A stretch of DNA of 64,000 nt from Nocardia sputorum (lineage in GTDB: Bacteria; Actinomycetota; Actinomycetes; Mycobacteriales; Mycobacteriaceae). Shown here one piece after another: positions 42,109 to 50,355 of the stretch. The notes below the pieces were generated by a model, which was not told the DNA's origin, ran no database searches, and was given only the letters and a program-made list of their open reading frames with translations. Positions within the stretch are counted from its first letter, which is position 1. Every line of letters starts with the position of its first letter. The stretch covers positions 2,728,001 through 2,792,000 of the forward strand of contig NZ_AP026978.1 of assembly GCF_027924405.1 (NCBI RefSeq), given 5' to 3'. The position numbers and the translations under genes were made by a program.

Positions 42109-43398
42109 TCATCGGCGTAGCGCCCCGCCGGCCTCGAAAGCCGCTTCGCGACCCTGCATCTGAGCGCGGTACCAGTTCTCGCGATGCCAGAGCATGAGCT
42201 TCTCGTGCGCCCGCGCGAAGGGCGGGAACGTCCTGCGCAGGATCTCCATCATCGTGATCAAGGGAAAGCGCAGCAGCGGGATGACGATCCAGGGAAACGC
42301 CGGCGGCATGATGTAGCGGCGCCGGGTCAAGGGAACCATGTACATCGCGGAGTACACCGAGTTGATGCGAAAGTTGTACGCCTCGCGCAGCCGCGTGAAG
42401 CCGCGGTGGCCGTCGCGGGGCGCGAACGCCATCGGATAGGACTCGATCAACTCCGCACCGTGCCGCCCCGCGTCGTAGGAGCGGGAGGCGATGGTCATGG
42501 CCAGCACACGCAACGAGTCGAGGACCGTCTCCGGGTACCAGCGCAGCCGGACGCCGAGCAGGTAGCCCATGTACTTCTGGAAATGCAGCAACGCGCGGAT
42601 TTCCGAGGGGGTCGTCTGGTAACCGAGCGCCCAGAGCCCGAGCCCCGGGGTGACGCTGCCGGCCAGCAAGGTCAGCATCTGGTAGGTCTGGCTGATCGGC
42701 AGGCCCCACCGGTCCATGTCCCACTCCGGATGCTCCGCGACCTTCGCGCGGACCGAGACGTGCATGATGCGCACCTTCAGCGCGGTGGCACGTCCCGCCG
42801 ATCCCGGCGTCAGCAACGCGCCGGGCTGTGAGACATCGATCCAGAAGCGGGTCGTCTCCAGGAAGCGGCGTAGCGCGCTGTCCCCGGCGTACCCACCGGC
42901 CAGTGACAACGGCGTCGCGACCGCGGCCTCGGTGTACATCTCGAGAGTTTCCGCGCCGGCGAAGCTGAACAGCATGGTGCCCCACCGCCGCCAGATCGCG
43001 GCGCCTTGTTCGACCAATTCGGGTATCACCCACGCGGGGACCGTCTCGAATTCCTCGAACAGCGCGCGCATCGACTCCGGTGCGTCCGGTACGGCGTCTA
43101 TGCCTGCCGCGAGGGCGATCTCGAGCATCTCGCGGCCGGCTTGCCGACCGATCTCACCGTGCATGACCTCAGCGACGAACCGCTCCGCGACCGGATCACC
43201 GGTGAAGAGGTCCTCGCACAGCGCGACGGCTTGCGCATCGGTCGGAAACAGCTGCTTCCCGGTGACTTTCGCGAAAAGACGCTCGATGCGCCGAACTCCG
43301 GGGCTGCGACGCGCTTCCCAGTAACGGAACGCTGTCGGGCACTTCACCGATGGTTCCGCGACGGCATCCGCGCCCGCGGGCGGGACTTCCACTGGCAT
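42109..43398 (-). CDS. Oxygenase MpaB family protein (DUF2236), first copy
   Basis: The 429-residue protein from ATG 43398 fits the MpaB/DUF2236 family, a mostly helical haem-associated oxygenase group related to latex-clearing proteins. Visible landmarks are PEWDMDRWGLPISQTYQML, GYQTTPSEIRALLHFQKYMGYLLGVRLRW, and a helical C-terminus with HEKLMLWHRENWYRAQM. The substrate is unknown. An AGGAG ribosome site precedes the ATG. Upstream lies a long regulatory region with palindromes, and a divergent TetR gene at 43847 is the likely repressor. Two further MpaB-family genes occur at 57624 and 59530. Confidence 0.75.
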   Translation of the reverse strand: MPVEVPPAGADAVAEPSVKCPTAFRYWEARRSPGVRRIERLFAKVTGKQLFPTDAQAVALCEDLFTGDPVAERFVAEVMHGEIGRQAGREMLEIALAAGIDAVPDAPESMRALFEEFETVPAWVIPELVEQGAAIWRRWGTMLFSFAGAETLEMYTEAAVATPLSLAGGYAGDSALRRFLETTRFWIDVSQPGALLTPGSAGRATALKVRIMHVSVRAKVAEHPEWDMDRWGLPISQTYQMLTLLAGSVTPGLGLWALGYQTTPSEIRALLHFQKYMGYLLGVRLRWYPETVLDSLRVLAMTIASRSYDAGRHGAELIESYPMAFAPRDGHRGFTRLREAYNFRINSVYSAMYMVPLTRRRYIMPPAFPWIVIPLLRFPLITMMEILRRTFPPFARAHEKLMLWHRENWYRAQMQGREAAFEAGGALRR

Positions 43399-43648
43399 GG
43401 GTGAACTTCTCCTACTCTCCGATAGCGATCCGGCTCGGCCGGCGGGCCTGCTCAGGCCACCAGCTCGCGCCGGATCAGCCACGACCGCAAGTGGTCCTGC
43501 GCGAGGCTTTCGGGCTGGTCGACCAACGAGTGGGTGAGGCGGGGCGTTTTGCAGCACCCAGGGGATTCGCAAAATTTCCGGCGTCCGATCCGCGACTCAT
43601 GTTCGAACCCTTCTCGGGCGGCCCCGTCGGGCGCCCACTGCGGCGAAC

Positions 43649-43686
43649 ATACCATTGGGTATAGTCATCGGTACCATTTTGAATGG
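43649..43686. promoter_or_regulatory. Paired palindromes in the MpaB/TetR divergent region
   Basis: ATACC-ATTG-GGTAT (43649-43662) and CCATT-TTG-AATGG (43674-43686) lie 12 bp apart in the 448-bp gap between the divergent MpaB and TetR genes. The shared CCATT core suggests two sites for the TetR protein. The rest of the gap (43399-43648 and 43687-43846) shows no coding sequence I can support. Confidence 0.5.
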
Positions 43687-43846
43687 AAGTGCAGGTCCGT
43701 TGCGGATCTTGCCGAAGGAAATCGGTGCGTGGCGGATTCGGCGCCGGCGCTGCACAGGCGCGGCGGACGGTCGTCGCGTCGAAGCAGCCGCGTGTTCGGG
43801 TCGCCTACGATCGTGTGGTGATTTCCACCGACACGGGGCCGCACCG

Positions 43847-44518
43847 ATGACAGCGGACCGGCCGTCGGCAGCCGACGGCATCCGGCCCTCCGACGTGGGC
43901 GCAACGAACGCCGCGCCGCGGCGTTCCCGGAAAGCCGCGGCCCAGCAACGCGGCCGCACCCCGCGGCTGTCCTATGAGGCATGGGTCGACGGGGCTTTGA
44001 CGCTGCTCGCCCGAGAAGGTGTCTCCGCCATCAGGATTCCCCGGCTGTGCCAGGAACTCGGCGTCACCAAAGGCAGTTTCTACTGGCATTTCGACGACAT
44101 CGAACAGCTCATGGCGGCGATGGCCGACCGGTGGACCGCCCGCCAGAGCGAGATCATCCGCGCGCTCGGCGCGATAGCGTCCGTTCCGGTCGAGCAGCGC
44201 ATCGCCGATATGGCCGCCAATCTCATCGACCAAGGCACCTGGGCCACCGAAGCCACCGTGCGTGAATGGGCGCGCAGCGACGAGAAGGTGGCCGAAACGG
44301 TGCGCGCCTTGGATCGGCAGATCTTCGAAACGGTGCGAAAAGCGATGTTGGAGCTGGGCTTCACGCCCGACGGAGCGCGTCTGCGGGCCGGTGCGATGGT
44401 GTATCTGGGCATCGGCTTCATCCACGGTCGTGACAGCCTGCCCGCGCCGACCGCGGAAGACGCCAGAGCGATTCTCGAGCTGTTGACCATTCCTGCTCCG
44501 AAGCGAACCCGTTCGTAG
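43847..44518 (+). CDS. TetR family transcriptional regulator
   Basis: The 223-residue protein has a polar, low-complexity N-terminal extension of about 40 residues, then a TetR helix-turn-helix at 61-84 (RIPRLCQELGVTKGSFYWHFDD). The ligand domain follows with RIADMAANLIDQGTWATE and AMVYLGIGFIHG. It is divergent from the MpaB gene at 42109 and most likely represses it through the palindromes at 43649-43686. The ATG at 43847 is chosen because upstream frame sequence is not protein-like; a later start within the extension is possible. Confidence 0.88.
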   Translation: MTADRPSAADGIRPSDVGATNAAPRRSRKAAAQQRGRTPRLSYEAWVDGALTLLAREGVSAIRIPRLCQELGVTKGSFYWHFDDIEQLMAAMADRWTARQSEIIRALGAIASVPVEQRIADMAANLIDQGTWATEATVREWARSDEKVAETVRALDRQIFETVRKAMLELGFTPDGARLRAGAMVYLGIGFIHGRDSLPAPTAEDARAILELLTIPAPKRTRS

Positions 44519-44578
44519 ACCTATGGTCAGCGGGGCTGGGCGGACCACGCTCGCTACCGGCGGGGAAGCGCCGCGCCA

Positions 44579-44722
44579 ACGGGTGTAGCCGGTGATGTCG
44601 CGGATCCAGCTGATGAAGTCCGCAGCGTCCGCGTCGCTGCCGTGGCCCGCGTCCCAATACATCGCGGCGTTCACGTCCGCGCTGCGGTTCTCAGCGGCAT
44701 TGCCGGCGAGGGGAAGGGGGCG
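44579..44722 (-). pseudogene. C-terminal fragment of a tannase-like alpha/beta hydrolase
   Basis: A 48-codon minus-strand stretch reads GNAAENRSADVNAAMYWDAGHG then SDADAADFISWIRDITGY. The MYWDAGHG piece, with a His in the position of the hydrolase triad, and the following DFISWI..ITGY resemble the end of tannase/feruloyl-esterase-like hydrolases. It is closed upstream by an in-frame stop at 44723-44725 and has no natural stop downstream, running into the antisense of the TetR gene. No start or body is present, so it is a remnant. The rest of 44519-44919 holds nothing else I can assign apart from the leader of the next gene. Confidence 0.4.
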
Positions 44723-44919
44723 TCAGTGGTCCGGCGGGCGGTCGGCGTCCTGATCGGTCGCTTCCGGTGCGGTGGGATCGCGCTGCCACGCAAGTGCTCG
44801 TGCACCGCCGACCAGAAGTCATCGTCGGCGCTCGACGGCGCGGGCTTCGATCGGCGGGGTTCGCCACCGGGGCTGTGGTTCGCGGCCGTCCGGCCGACGT
44901 GCATACGTAGACTTTCGGC

Positions 44920-45363
44920 GTGACCGATCTCGCGGACTTCGCCCAGCTGATCGCCGGCGATCACGGACTCTGCGTCGTCTCCACCCTTCGAGCCGACCAC
45001 ACCATTCACTCGTCACTGGTCAACGCGGGCGTGTTGCGGCACCCCGAGACCGGTGCCGATGTGGTCGGCATGGTGGTGCGCGGCGGTGCGCGAAAATTGG
45101 ACAACATGCGTGCCCGGCCGCGTGCGACGATCGTTGCTCGCGTCGGCTGGCAATGGTGCGCCGCCGAGGGGCCGGTATGGATCGCCGGTCCGGACGACCC
45201 GGCGGCGGGCGTCGGCGCCGAGCGGTTGCGACTGCTGCTGCGTGAGGTGTTCACCGCGGCCGGTGGTGTGCACGAGGACTGGGACGAGTACGACAGGGTG
45301 ATGGCCGCCGAGCGCAGAGCGGCGGTGTTGATCCTGCCGGAGCGTGTCTACGGCAACAGCTGA
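44920..45363 (+). CDS. PPOX-class F420-type oxidoreductase
   Basis: The 147-residue split-barrel protein reads LCVVSTLRADHTIHSSLVNAG, DVVGMVVRGGARKLDNMRARPRATIV and GWQWCAAEGPVWIAGPDD, which is the standard pattern of small PPOX/FDOR proteins that bind F420 or FMN. Reactions range from biliverdin reduction to flavin-like redox chemistry; no substrate is evident. GTG 44920 is the only sensible start. Its stop overlaps by a few bases the end of the thioester-reductase remnant on the other strand. Confidence 0.8.
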   Translation: MTDLADFAQLIAGDHGLCVVSTLRADHTIHSSLVNAGVLRHPETGADVVGMVVRGGARKLDNMRARPRATIVARVGWQWCAAEGPVWIAGPDDPAAGVGAERLRLLLREVFTAAGGVHEDWDEYDRVMAAERRAAVLILPERVYGNS

Positions 45364-45836
45364 GAACGTCGTCCTGCGCGGCGGACTTGTCGGCCGCCCG
45401 CCCGTAGCTCGCTCGCCATAGGGCGAGCGGACTCCGACACGGGTGCACGCGGAACTCTCCCGTCCGCGAGCGCCACCGACGTGGTGGAGATGAAATGCAC
45501 CGGCACGCCCTGCCCTTGTAGCGCCAGACGCAGCACCGTGCGTGTGCCTGCGACGTTCGCGCCACGCAGCCGCGCATACGGTTCGACGTGGTTGACGCGC
45601 GCACCGTTGTGCAGGACCGCATCCGACCGGGACAGAACTCGAAAAAGTCTCTCGCTCAGACCGAATCGGTCCTGCTCGAGATCGCCGACCACTGGAACGA
45701 TCCGGGAAGCCATGCCTGGTCGCCACAGCCGGTAGTGCCGCAGCCCGGCCTCGATCCGGGCGAGTGCGTCACCTCCGTCGCCGGCCCGGACCAGGCAGAA
45801 GATATCGGCCTCGGTGCGGGCGGTCAGTTCACTCAG
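45348..45836 (-). pseudogene. Thioester-reductase domain remnant (carboxylic acid reductase/NRPS type)
   Basis: The minus strand reads LSELTARTEADIFCLVRAGDGG, RIVPVVGDLEQDRFGLS, DAVLHNGARVNHVEPYARL and HFISTTSVAL, the order of the NAD-binding thioester-reductase domain that ends carboxylic acid reductases and some NRPSs. The fragment is about 160 residues. The glycine-rich Rossmann start is decayed (around 45840-45870), no N-terminal adenylation or carrier domain is found upstream, and the C-terminal part turns into Arg-rich noise before a stop at 45348. It is therefore a relic. 45837-46038 shows only degraded sequence and the next promoter. Confidence 0.65.
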
Positions 45837-46038
45837 CCCCCAACGTCCCCTCGAGCGTCACCGTGTCGGTCACGCCAGTATCGATCGCTCGTCCAGGGTG
45901 CGGCGAGCCCGATCATCAAGGGGCACCAGCCTCGGGCGGCTCCTCGTAGTCTCCGTTTTCGGTCTGCCTCTGTGGCGCGAGTCCGACCTTCGAGCCGAAC
46001 ACCGTGGCGGCGCTGCTGACGAGGCGCGCGTCAGACAA

Positions 46039-46080
46039 TTGACGGCAGGTGCCATCAGACTTAATGTGAGGGCACTTGCC
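46039..46080 (+). promoter_or_regulatory. Strong promoter with two operator-like sites for the acyl-CoA dehydrogenase
   Basis: TTGACG (46039-46044) and TAATGT (46062-46067) are separated by 17 bp, close to the ideal sigma-A promoter. Two copies of a GGCA-NN-TGCC dyad are present: GGCAGGTGCC (46044-46053) between the boxes and GGCACTTGCC (46071-46080) just past the -10, exactly 27 bp apart, each followed by ATCA. Their placement would block initiation when a repressor binds. The repressor is not encoded next to it. Confidence 0.7.
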
Positions 46081-46104
46081 ATCACTTCGAAAGGCGGCAT
46101 CGCC

Positions 46105-47817
46105 ATGGCCCTGTTCAACCCGAAGACCGACACGTTCGAGGAGTTCGACCCCGCCACGCGGGCGCGGCTACGGTCGGTGGTCGACTTCTTCGAGAAAAAG
46201 GGCAAGCAGGCGCTCACCGGCGACGCGCACCGGGCGGAGTGGTACGAGGACTGGATGGAATTCCTGGCCGAGAGCCGGATCATCGCCCACATGGCGACGC
46301 CGCGAGCGCATGCGGGCGGAGATCCGGGCAAACGCTGGGACACCGCGGTCATTTCCCGGTTCAACGAGATCACCGGTTTCTACGGATCGCAGTACTGGTA
46401 CGCGTGGGGTGTTTCGACGCTCGGGCTCGCCACCATCTGGCAGAGCGCCAACGAAAAGGCCCACCTCCGAGCCGCCGAGGAGCTCGACCGTGGCGGGATC
46501 ATCGGGTTCGGATTGTCGGAGAAGGATCACGGCGCCGACATCTACGCCACCGACATGCTGCTCACCCCCGATGGCGCGGGCGGTTTCACCGCGACCGGCA
46601 GCAAGTACTACATCGGCAACGGCAACGTGGCCAGGATCGTGCCCACCATCGGGCGGCGGACGGACTTGGACGGCCCCGACGCATACGTCTGGTTCATCGC
46701 CGACAGTCAGCACCCCAATTACCGGCTGGTCAAGAACGTCATCCACGGTCAGAATTTCGTCTCGGCCTACGATCTGGCGGACTATCCCGTCGCGGCGGAC
46801 GACGTGCTGCACGTCGGCCGCAAAGCGTTCGATTCCGCACTCGCCGCGGTCAACTGCGGCAAGTTCAATATCGGCATGGTCGCGCTGGGCATCGTAGAGC
46901 ACTGTTTCTACGAGACGATCAACCACGCCAGTGCAAAGATCCTGTTCGGGCATCCGGTCACCGACTTCGCGCAGGTCCGGCAGATCCTCGACGACAGCTA
47001 CGTACGCATGAACGCCATGCGGCTCTACCACGAACGGGCGATCGACTACATGCGCTGCTCCACTCCGGAGGACCGCCGCTTCGTGATGTTCAATTCCATC
47101 GGCAAGATGAAAGTGACCCGCGAGGCCGAGCGGGTATTCCGGGAACTGTCCGATGTCATCTCCGCCAGGGGTTTCGAGAAGGACTCCTACTTCTCCACCG
47201 CGCGCGGCACCATCGATTCCATGCCACGACTGGAGGGTACCGCGCACGTCAACATGGCGCTCACGCTGAAATTCATGCCGAACTTCCTGTTCAATCCGGC
47301 CGAGCTGCCTCCGGTGCCGGTGCGGCGGGATCCCGGTGACGACGAGGCGCTGTTCCGGCAGCCGAGCGCTGCCGGATTGAGCAAGGTGCGATTCGCGGAT
47401 TGGCGGCCGGCCTACGCGCCCTACCGTCATCTGCCCAATGTGGCCCTGTTCCTCGAGCAGGCGGAGCGATTCACCCAGTTCCCGGTCGAGGCTCCGCCGA
47501 CGTCGATTCAGCTGGAAGATCTGGACTATCAGCTGGCGGTGGGGGAATTGTTCACGCTGCTGCCCTACGGCCAGCTCATTCTGGAGCAGGCCGCACTCGT
47601 CGGGACTTCGGAAGATTTGGTGGACGCCATTTTCGAGGTCTTCGTGCGCGATTTCTCCGCGTACGCACTCAACCTGTTCTCGAAGGCGTCCTCGACACCG
47701 GCGCAGCAGGACTGGGCGATGAATGTCCTGCGCAAACCCGCTGTCGACGAGCAACGAATCGCACGTCTGCACGACGAGGTGATGAGCTACGCGGGCGCAT
47801 TCCAGATGAATCCGTAG
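46105..47817 (+). CDS. Acyl-CoA dehydrogenase family protein
   Basis: The 570-residue flavoprotein has the large-ACAD layout. Key segments are IIGFGLSEKDHGADIYATDMLL (flavin and substrate side), TGSKYYIGNGNVARIVPTIGRR, the RMNAMRLYHERAIDYMRC helix and GTAHVNMALTLKFMPNF. The C-terminal extension of about 120 residues (from FRQPSAAGLSKVRF) is longer than in short-chain ACADs. It should oxidise an acyl-CoA thioester to the enoyl-CoA; chain length is not readable. ATG 46105 follows GAAAGGCGG and the promoter described before. It is monocistronic: a 12-bp perfect hairpin follows the stop at 88 bp. Confidence 0.85.
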   Translation: MALFNPKTDTFEEFDPATRARLRSVVDFFEKKGKQALTGDAHRAEWYEDWMEFLAESRIIAHMATPRAHAGGDPGKRWDTAVISRFNEITGFYGSQYWYAWGVSTLGLATIWQSANEKAHLRAAEELDRGGIIGFGLSEKDHGADIYATDMLLTPDGAGGFTATGSKYYIGNGNVARIVPTIGRRTDLDGPDAYVWFIADSQHPNYRLVKNVIHGQNFVSAYDLADYPVAADDVLHVGRKAFDSALAAVNCGKFNIGMVALGIVEHCFYETINHASAKILFGHPVTDFAQVRQILDDSYVRMNAMRLYHERAIDYMRCSTPEDRRFVMFNSIGKMKVTREAERVFRELSDVISARGFEKDSYFSTARGTIDSMPRLEGTAHVNMALTLKFMPNFLFNPAELPPVPVRRDPGDDEALFRQPSAAGLSKVRFADWRPAYAPYRHLPNVALFLEQAERFTQFPVEAPPTSIQLEDLDYQLAVGELFTLLPYGQLILEQAALVGTSEDLVDAIFEVFVRDFSAYALNLFSKASSTPAQQDWAMNVLRKPAVDEQRIARLHDEVMSYAGAFQMNP

Positions 47818-47904
47818 CCACACCACCGGATCGAAAGCCGCACCGGCCACAGCAGGACGATGCGTCGGGCCGTCGGCCGCGAGCAGGTGTGTCCGGAAAC
47901 ACGA

Positions 47905-47935
47905 CGGTCCGTGCCCTTGTACCGGGCACGGACCG
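47905..47935. terminator. 12-bp perfect hairpin after the acyl-CoA dehydrogenase
   Basis: CGGTCCGTGCCC (47905-47916) and GGGCACGGACCG (47924-47935) pair perfectly around a 7-nt loop (TTGTACC). It stands between the acyl-CoA dehydrogenase and the opposing AhpD-like remnant and is likely a bidirectional terminator. It is the second most stable stem of this kind seen in the window. Confidence 0.65.
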
Positions 47936-47955
47936 CTGGTCCCGAACAGGTCGGA

Positions 47956-48150
47956 TCAGGCGTAGGTTTCTCCCGCCGCGGGGCGGGCTGTCGCACCATG
48001 GCGTTGATGCGGTTGAAGGCGTTCATCGCGGCGATCAGCGAGACCAGCGCGGCTAGCTGCGCTTCGTCGAAATGGGCGCTCGCGCGCTCCCAGACCGTGT
48101 AAAAACGCCTGGAACATCGGGTTACGTCGGTAGTCGAGCGGGGGACGCAT
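47956..48150 (-). pseudogene. AhpD-like carboxymuconolactone decarboxylase-family gene, internally deleted and frameshifted
   Basis: The start is intact: a CAGGAG ribosome site, ATG at 48150 and MRPPLDYRRNPMFQAF, a usual AhpD-like N-terminus. The frame then changes and YTVWERASAHFDEAQ, LAALVSLIAAMNAFN and RINAMVRQP follow, which belong to the C-terminal helices. The final AAGETYA and stop at 47956 return to the first frame. About 80 central residues, including the CxxC redox pair, are missing. The AT-rich region upstream (48160-48192, with ACGATA...TATCGT) still looks like an operator-promoter. The gene cannot make a working peroxidase-like protein. Confidence 0.7.
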
Positions 48151-48303
48151 CGGGAACTCCTGATAGAACGATATAATTATTCTATTATCGTATCGAGTAG
48201 GTGGAGTGCGTCGCAGGTTCCGCGCGGGGGCGACCAGCTTTCGGGCAGGTGGAACGTTCACCATCGCGTGCGGCGCCGGACACGGCGAGCGCCGGTTCGC
48301 TGT

Positions 48304-48344
48304 ACAGGCAGACCTGTCTCTGTTAGTAAGGAAGAACAGGTCTG
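48304..48344 (+). repeat. Perfect 9-bp inverted repeat in the STAS gene leader
   Basis: CAGACCTGT (48309-48317) and ACAGGTCTG (48336-48344) are exact inverse complements across 18 nt. A further ACAGG at 48304 pairs with CCTGT at 48313, so the element can fold in two ways. It ends 63 bases before the STAS start. It may be a regulator site in the promoter or a leader RNA stem; the sequence does not decide. Confidence 0.5.
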
Positions 48345-48407
48345 TCTTGAAGCTGCAGGATGGGCCCGACTGAGCGCCTTCAGGCGCGAAACGAATCGAG
48401 TGCCCAT

Positions 48408-48845
48408 ATGAGCACAACATCGCACGATCTCAGCGGCCTTCTTCAGCCCACGGAAGACGTTCCCTTCGGATTGCGCGCGACGGTCGAACGTCGCGGCGCG
48501 GCGGCCATCGTCCACGCTCACGGCGAAGTCGACGCCTACACCCTGCCGACCTGGCGCAAAGTCCTGCGGGATGCCGCCACGGCCACCGCGGCGCCGGGGC
48601 TGGTGGTGATCGACACCAGCGGCCTGGACTTCATGGCCTGTCGTTCCATACTGGCCTTGGCCGAGGAATCCGAGGCGTGCCGGCGCCGGGGCGTCCGGCT
48701 GTGCGTGGTCGGCCGCCGGTCGACCGTGACCCGCGTCGTCGACCTCCTGAATCTCGACGCCCTTCTGCCCATCTACTCGTCCGTCGACGACGCGCTGGCC
48801 GACGCGGTCCCGAGCGGGCTTTCCCGGCAAAGCGAGGCGGTATAG
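48408..48845 (+). CDS. STAS-domain anti-sigma factor antagonist-like protein
   Basis: The 145-residue protein is a single STAS domain: AAAIVHAHGEVDAYTLPTWRKVL, GLVVIDTSGLDFMACRSILALAE (64-86) and VVGRRSTVTRVVDLLNLDAL. In SpoIIAA-type antagonists the loop is FMDSSG, with the Ser phosphorylated by an anti-sigma kinase. Here it is FMACRS, so the acceptor Ser is replaced by Cys78, though S80 lies close. It may bind a partner without phospho-control. No sigma or anti-sigma gene is next to it. ATG 48408 is chosen over 48360, as it starts after the inverted repeat region and gives the usual length. Confidence 0.82.
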   Translation: MSTTSHDLSGLLQPTEDVPFGLRATVERRGAAAIVHAHGEVDAYTLPTWRKVLRDAATATAAPGLVVIDTSGLDFMACRSILALAEESEACRRRGVRLCVVGRRSTVTRVVDLLNLDALLPIYSSVDDALADAVPSGLSRQSEAV

Positions 48846-48877
48846 CGTCGCGCGGTCAAGTCGATGTGACATCTCTG

Positions 48878-49027
48878 ATGCGCAGGGGCGGGCTCGGTGA
48901 CTTGCATGCGACCATCTGCCGGGCCCTGCGTCTCGAGTACGACGACCGGCCGGAACCGGTGGCGGAAGTGCAACTGCCCGAAGGGGTGCAAGCGCGGGAC
49001 CTCTCCGCCGATCTGTCCGGCGCCTGA
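48878..49027 (+). CDS. Possible small protein (49 residues), uncertain
   Basis: A frame from ATG 48878 reads MRRGGLGDLHATICRALRLEY and ends LPEGVQARDLSADLSGA. It has a plausible helix and balanced composition, begins 32 bp after the STAS gene and ends 22 bp before the opposing MarR stop. There is no clear ribosome site and no family match, so it may be chance or the end of a lost gene. Confidence 0.25.
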   Translation: MRRGGLGDLHATICRALRLEYDDRPEPVAEVQLPEGVQARDLSADLSGA

Positions 49028-49049
49028 GCGCGGAGTCGGGCACGGCGGC

Positions 49050-49571
49050 CTACGCCGGCCCGGCGGACCGGAGCGCGGCCGCGAGTGTGGTGAGGGCCGC
49101 GGTCAGTACGGCGCGTTCGCTCGCGGGCAGCCGGTCGGTGAGCGCGGTCTCGTGCTCGAGCAGCGCGGGCACGACTCGTTCGGTGAGGCGGTGGCCTTCC
49201 GGCGTGAGGGTGACCAGCACGCCGCGTCGGCTGGCCGCGGTGGGTTCGCGGGTGATCAGGCCTGCCGACTCGGCACGGGTCAGGCGCTGGGAGATGGCGC
49301 CCGCGGTGACGAGGCTGCGCGCGGCGATCTGGCGGGTGGTCAGCTGGTAAGGCGGCCCCGACCGGCGCAGGGTGCTGAGCAGATCGAGAGTGGATTCGTC
49401 GATGCCCAAGCGCTGCAGGGTGCGCTGCCGTTCGTCGGTGAGGAGTTTGGCGACTCGCCACAACGGGGTGAGGATCTCGATCGACTCGGTCCGCGCGCCG
49501 GGTAGTTCGCGGCGCCACGCCGCGGCGATCTGGGCGGGCGACGGTATCTCGTCCTGTGTTTCGTGCGTCAT
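49050..49571 (-). CDS. MarR family transcriptional regulator
   Basis: The 173-residue protein has the MarR winged helix: LTTRQIAARSLVTAGAISQRLTRAESAGLI for the helix-turn-helix, then the wing TAASRRGVLVTLTPEGHRL. Flanking helices should form the dimer. It is divergent from an SDR gene, and a perfect 20-bp palindrome lies in the 58-bp gap, about 22 bp from its start. This is the classical MarR arrangement, so autoregulation and control of the SDR by a small phenolic or similar ligand are likely. Confidence 0.9.
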   Translation of the reverse strand: MTHETQDEIPSPAQIAAAWRRELPGARTESIEILTPLWRVAKLLTDERQRTLQRLGIDESTLDLLSTLRRSGPPYQLTTRQIAARSLVTAGAISQRLTRAESAGLITREPTAASRRGVLVTLTPEGHRLTERVVPALLEHETALTDRLPASERAVLTAALTTLAAALRSAGPA

Positions 49572-49593
49572 TGCCGCAAGTGTCTCCCGTCGG

Positions 49594-49613
49594 TATATTT
49601 AGCGCTAAATATA
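49594..49613. promoter_or_regulatory. MarR operator: perfect 20-bp palindrome
   Basis: TATATTTAGCGCTAAATATA is a complete palindrome centred in the 58-bp gap between the MarR and SDR starts (49571 and 49630). The TTTAGCGCTAAA core fits known MarR-type sites, and the AT-rich flank makes a likely promoter. It is the cleanest operator in the window. Confidence 0.82.
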
Positions 49614-49629
49614 AACGAAGGGAGATGAA

Positions 49630-50355
49630 ATGCGTGGGACGGTCGTCGTCACCGGCGCCAGCGGGGGAATCGGCCGCCGAGTGGCACAGCGATTCGCCGA
49701 AGGCGGTGCCGAGGTGGTGATCACCGGGCGCTCGCCGGAGCGGGTCGAACAGGCGGCGCGGGAGCTGGGAGTGCGCGGAATCGTATGTGACGCCGGTGAT
49801 CCGACGGCGGTGGAGCGCTTCGCCGAGTCGGTGGGGCCCGAAGTGGATGTGCTGGTGAACATGGCCGGCGGCAACACCGATCTCGCCGCGGGCGGCGGCG
49901 GGACGCCTTCGTTGGCGGATCTGGCCGCGCAGTGGCAGGCCAACCTGTCGACGAATCTGCTGAGCGCGGTGCTCACCACCTCGGCGCTACGGGAACGTCT
50001 GCGGCCCGGCGGAGCGGTGATCAATGTCGGCTCGATCGGCGCCGAATACGCCGCGGGCTCCTACGGCGCCGCGAAGGCCGCGCTGGCGGCATGGTCGGCA
50101 GGATTGTCGGCGCAGCTCGCGCCGAAGGGAGTCACGGTGAACACCGTCGCGCCCGGTTACATCGAGAACACCGACTTCTTCCAGGGGCAGCTGAGCGACC
50201 AGCGGCGTACCTGGTTGATCGACTCCACACATGACAAGCGTCCGGGCGACCCGGATGACGTCGCCGGATTGATCGAGTTCCTGGCCTCCCCGCACGCCCG
50301 TCACATCACGGGGCAGACGATCCACGTCAACGGCGGCGCGCACACGACCAGATGA
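49630..50355 (+). CDS. Short-chain dehydrogenase/reductase controlled by MarR
   Basis: This 241-residue classical SDR has TGASGGIGRR (8-17), NMAGG (77-81), and SYGAAKAALAAW with the YxxxK pair. The C-terminus ends in HITGQTIHVNGG, the usual cap. It should reduce a ketone or oxidise an alcohol with NAD(P)(H). The gene starts 17 bp after the MarR operator, with an AAGGGAG ribosome site, so it is the prime target of that regulator. No co-transcribed gene follows within 400 bp. Confidence 0.88.
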   Translation: MRGTVVVTGASGGIGRRVAQRFAEGGAEVVITGRSPERVEQAARELGVRGIVCDAGDPTAVERFAESVGPEVDVLVNMAGGNTDLAAGGGGTPSLADLAAQWQANLSTNLLSAVLTTSALRERLRPGGAVINVGSIGAEYAAGSYGAAKAALAAWSAGLSAQLAPKGVTVNTVAPGYIENTDFFQGQLSDQRRTWLIDSTHDKRPGDPDDVAGLIEFLASPHARHITGQTIHVNGGAHTTR

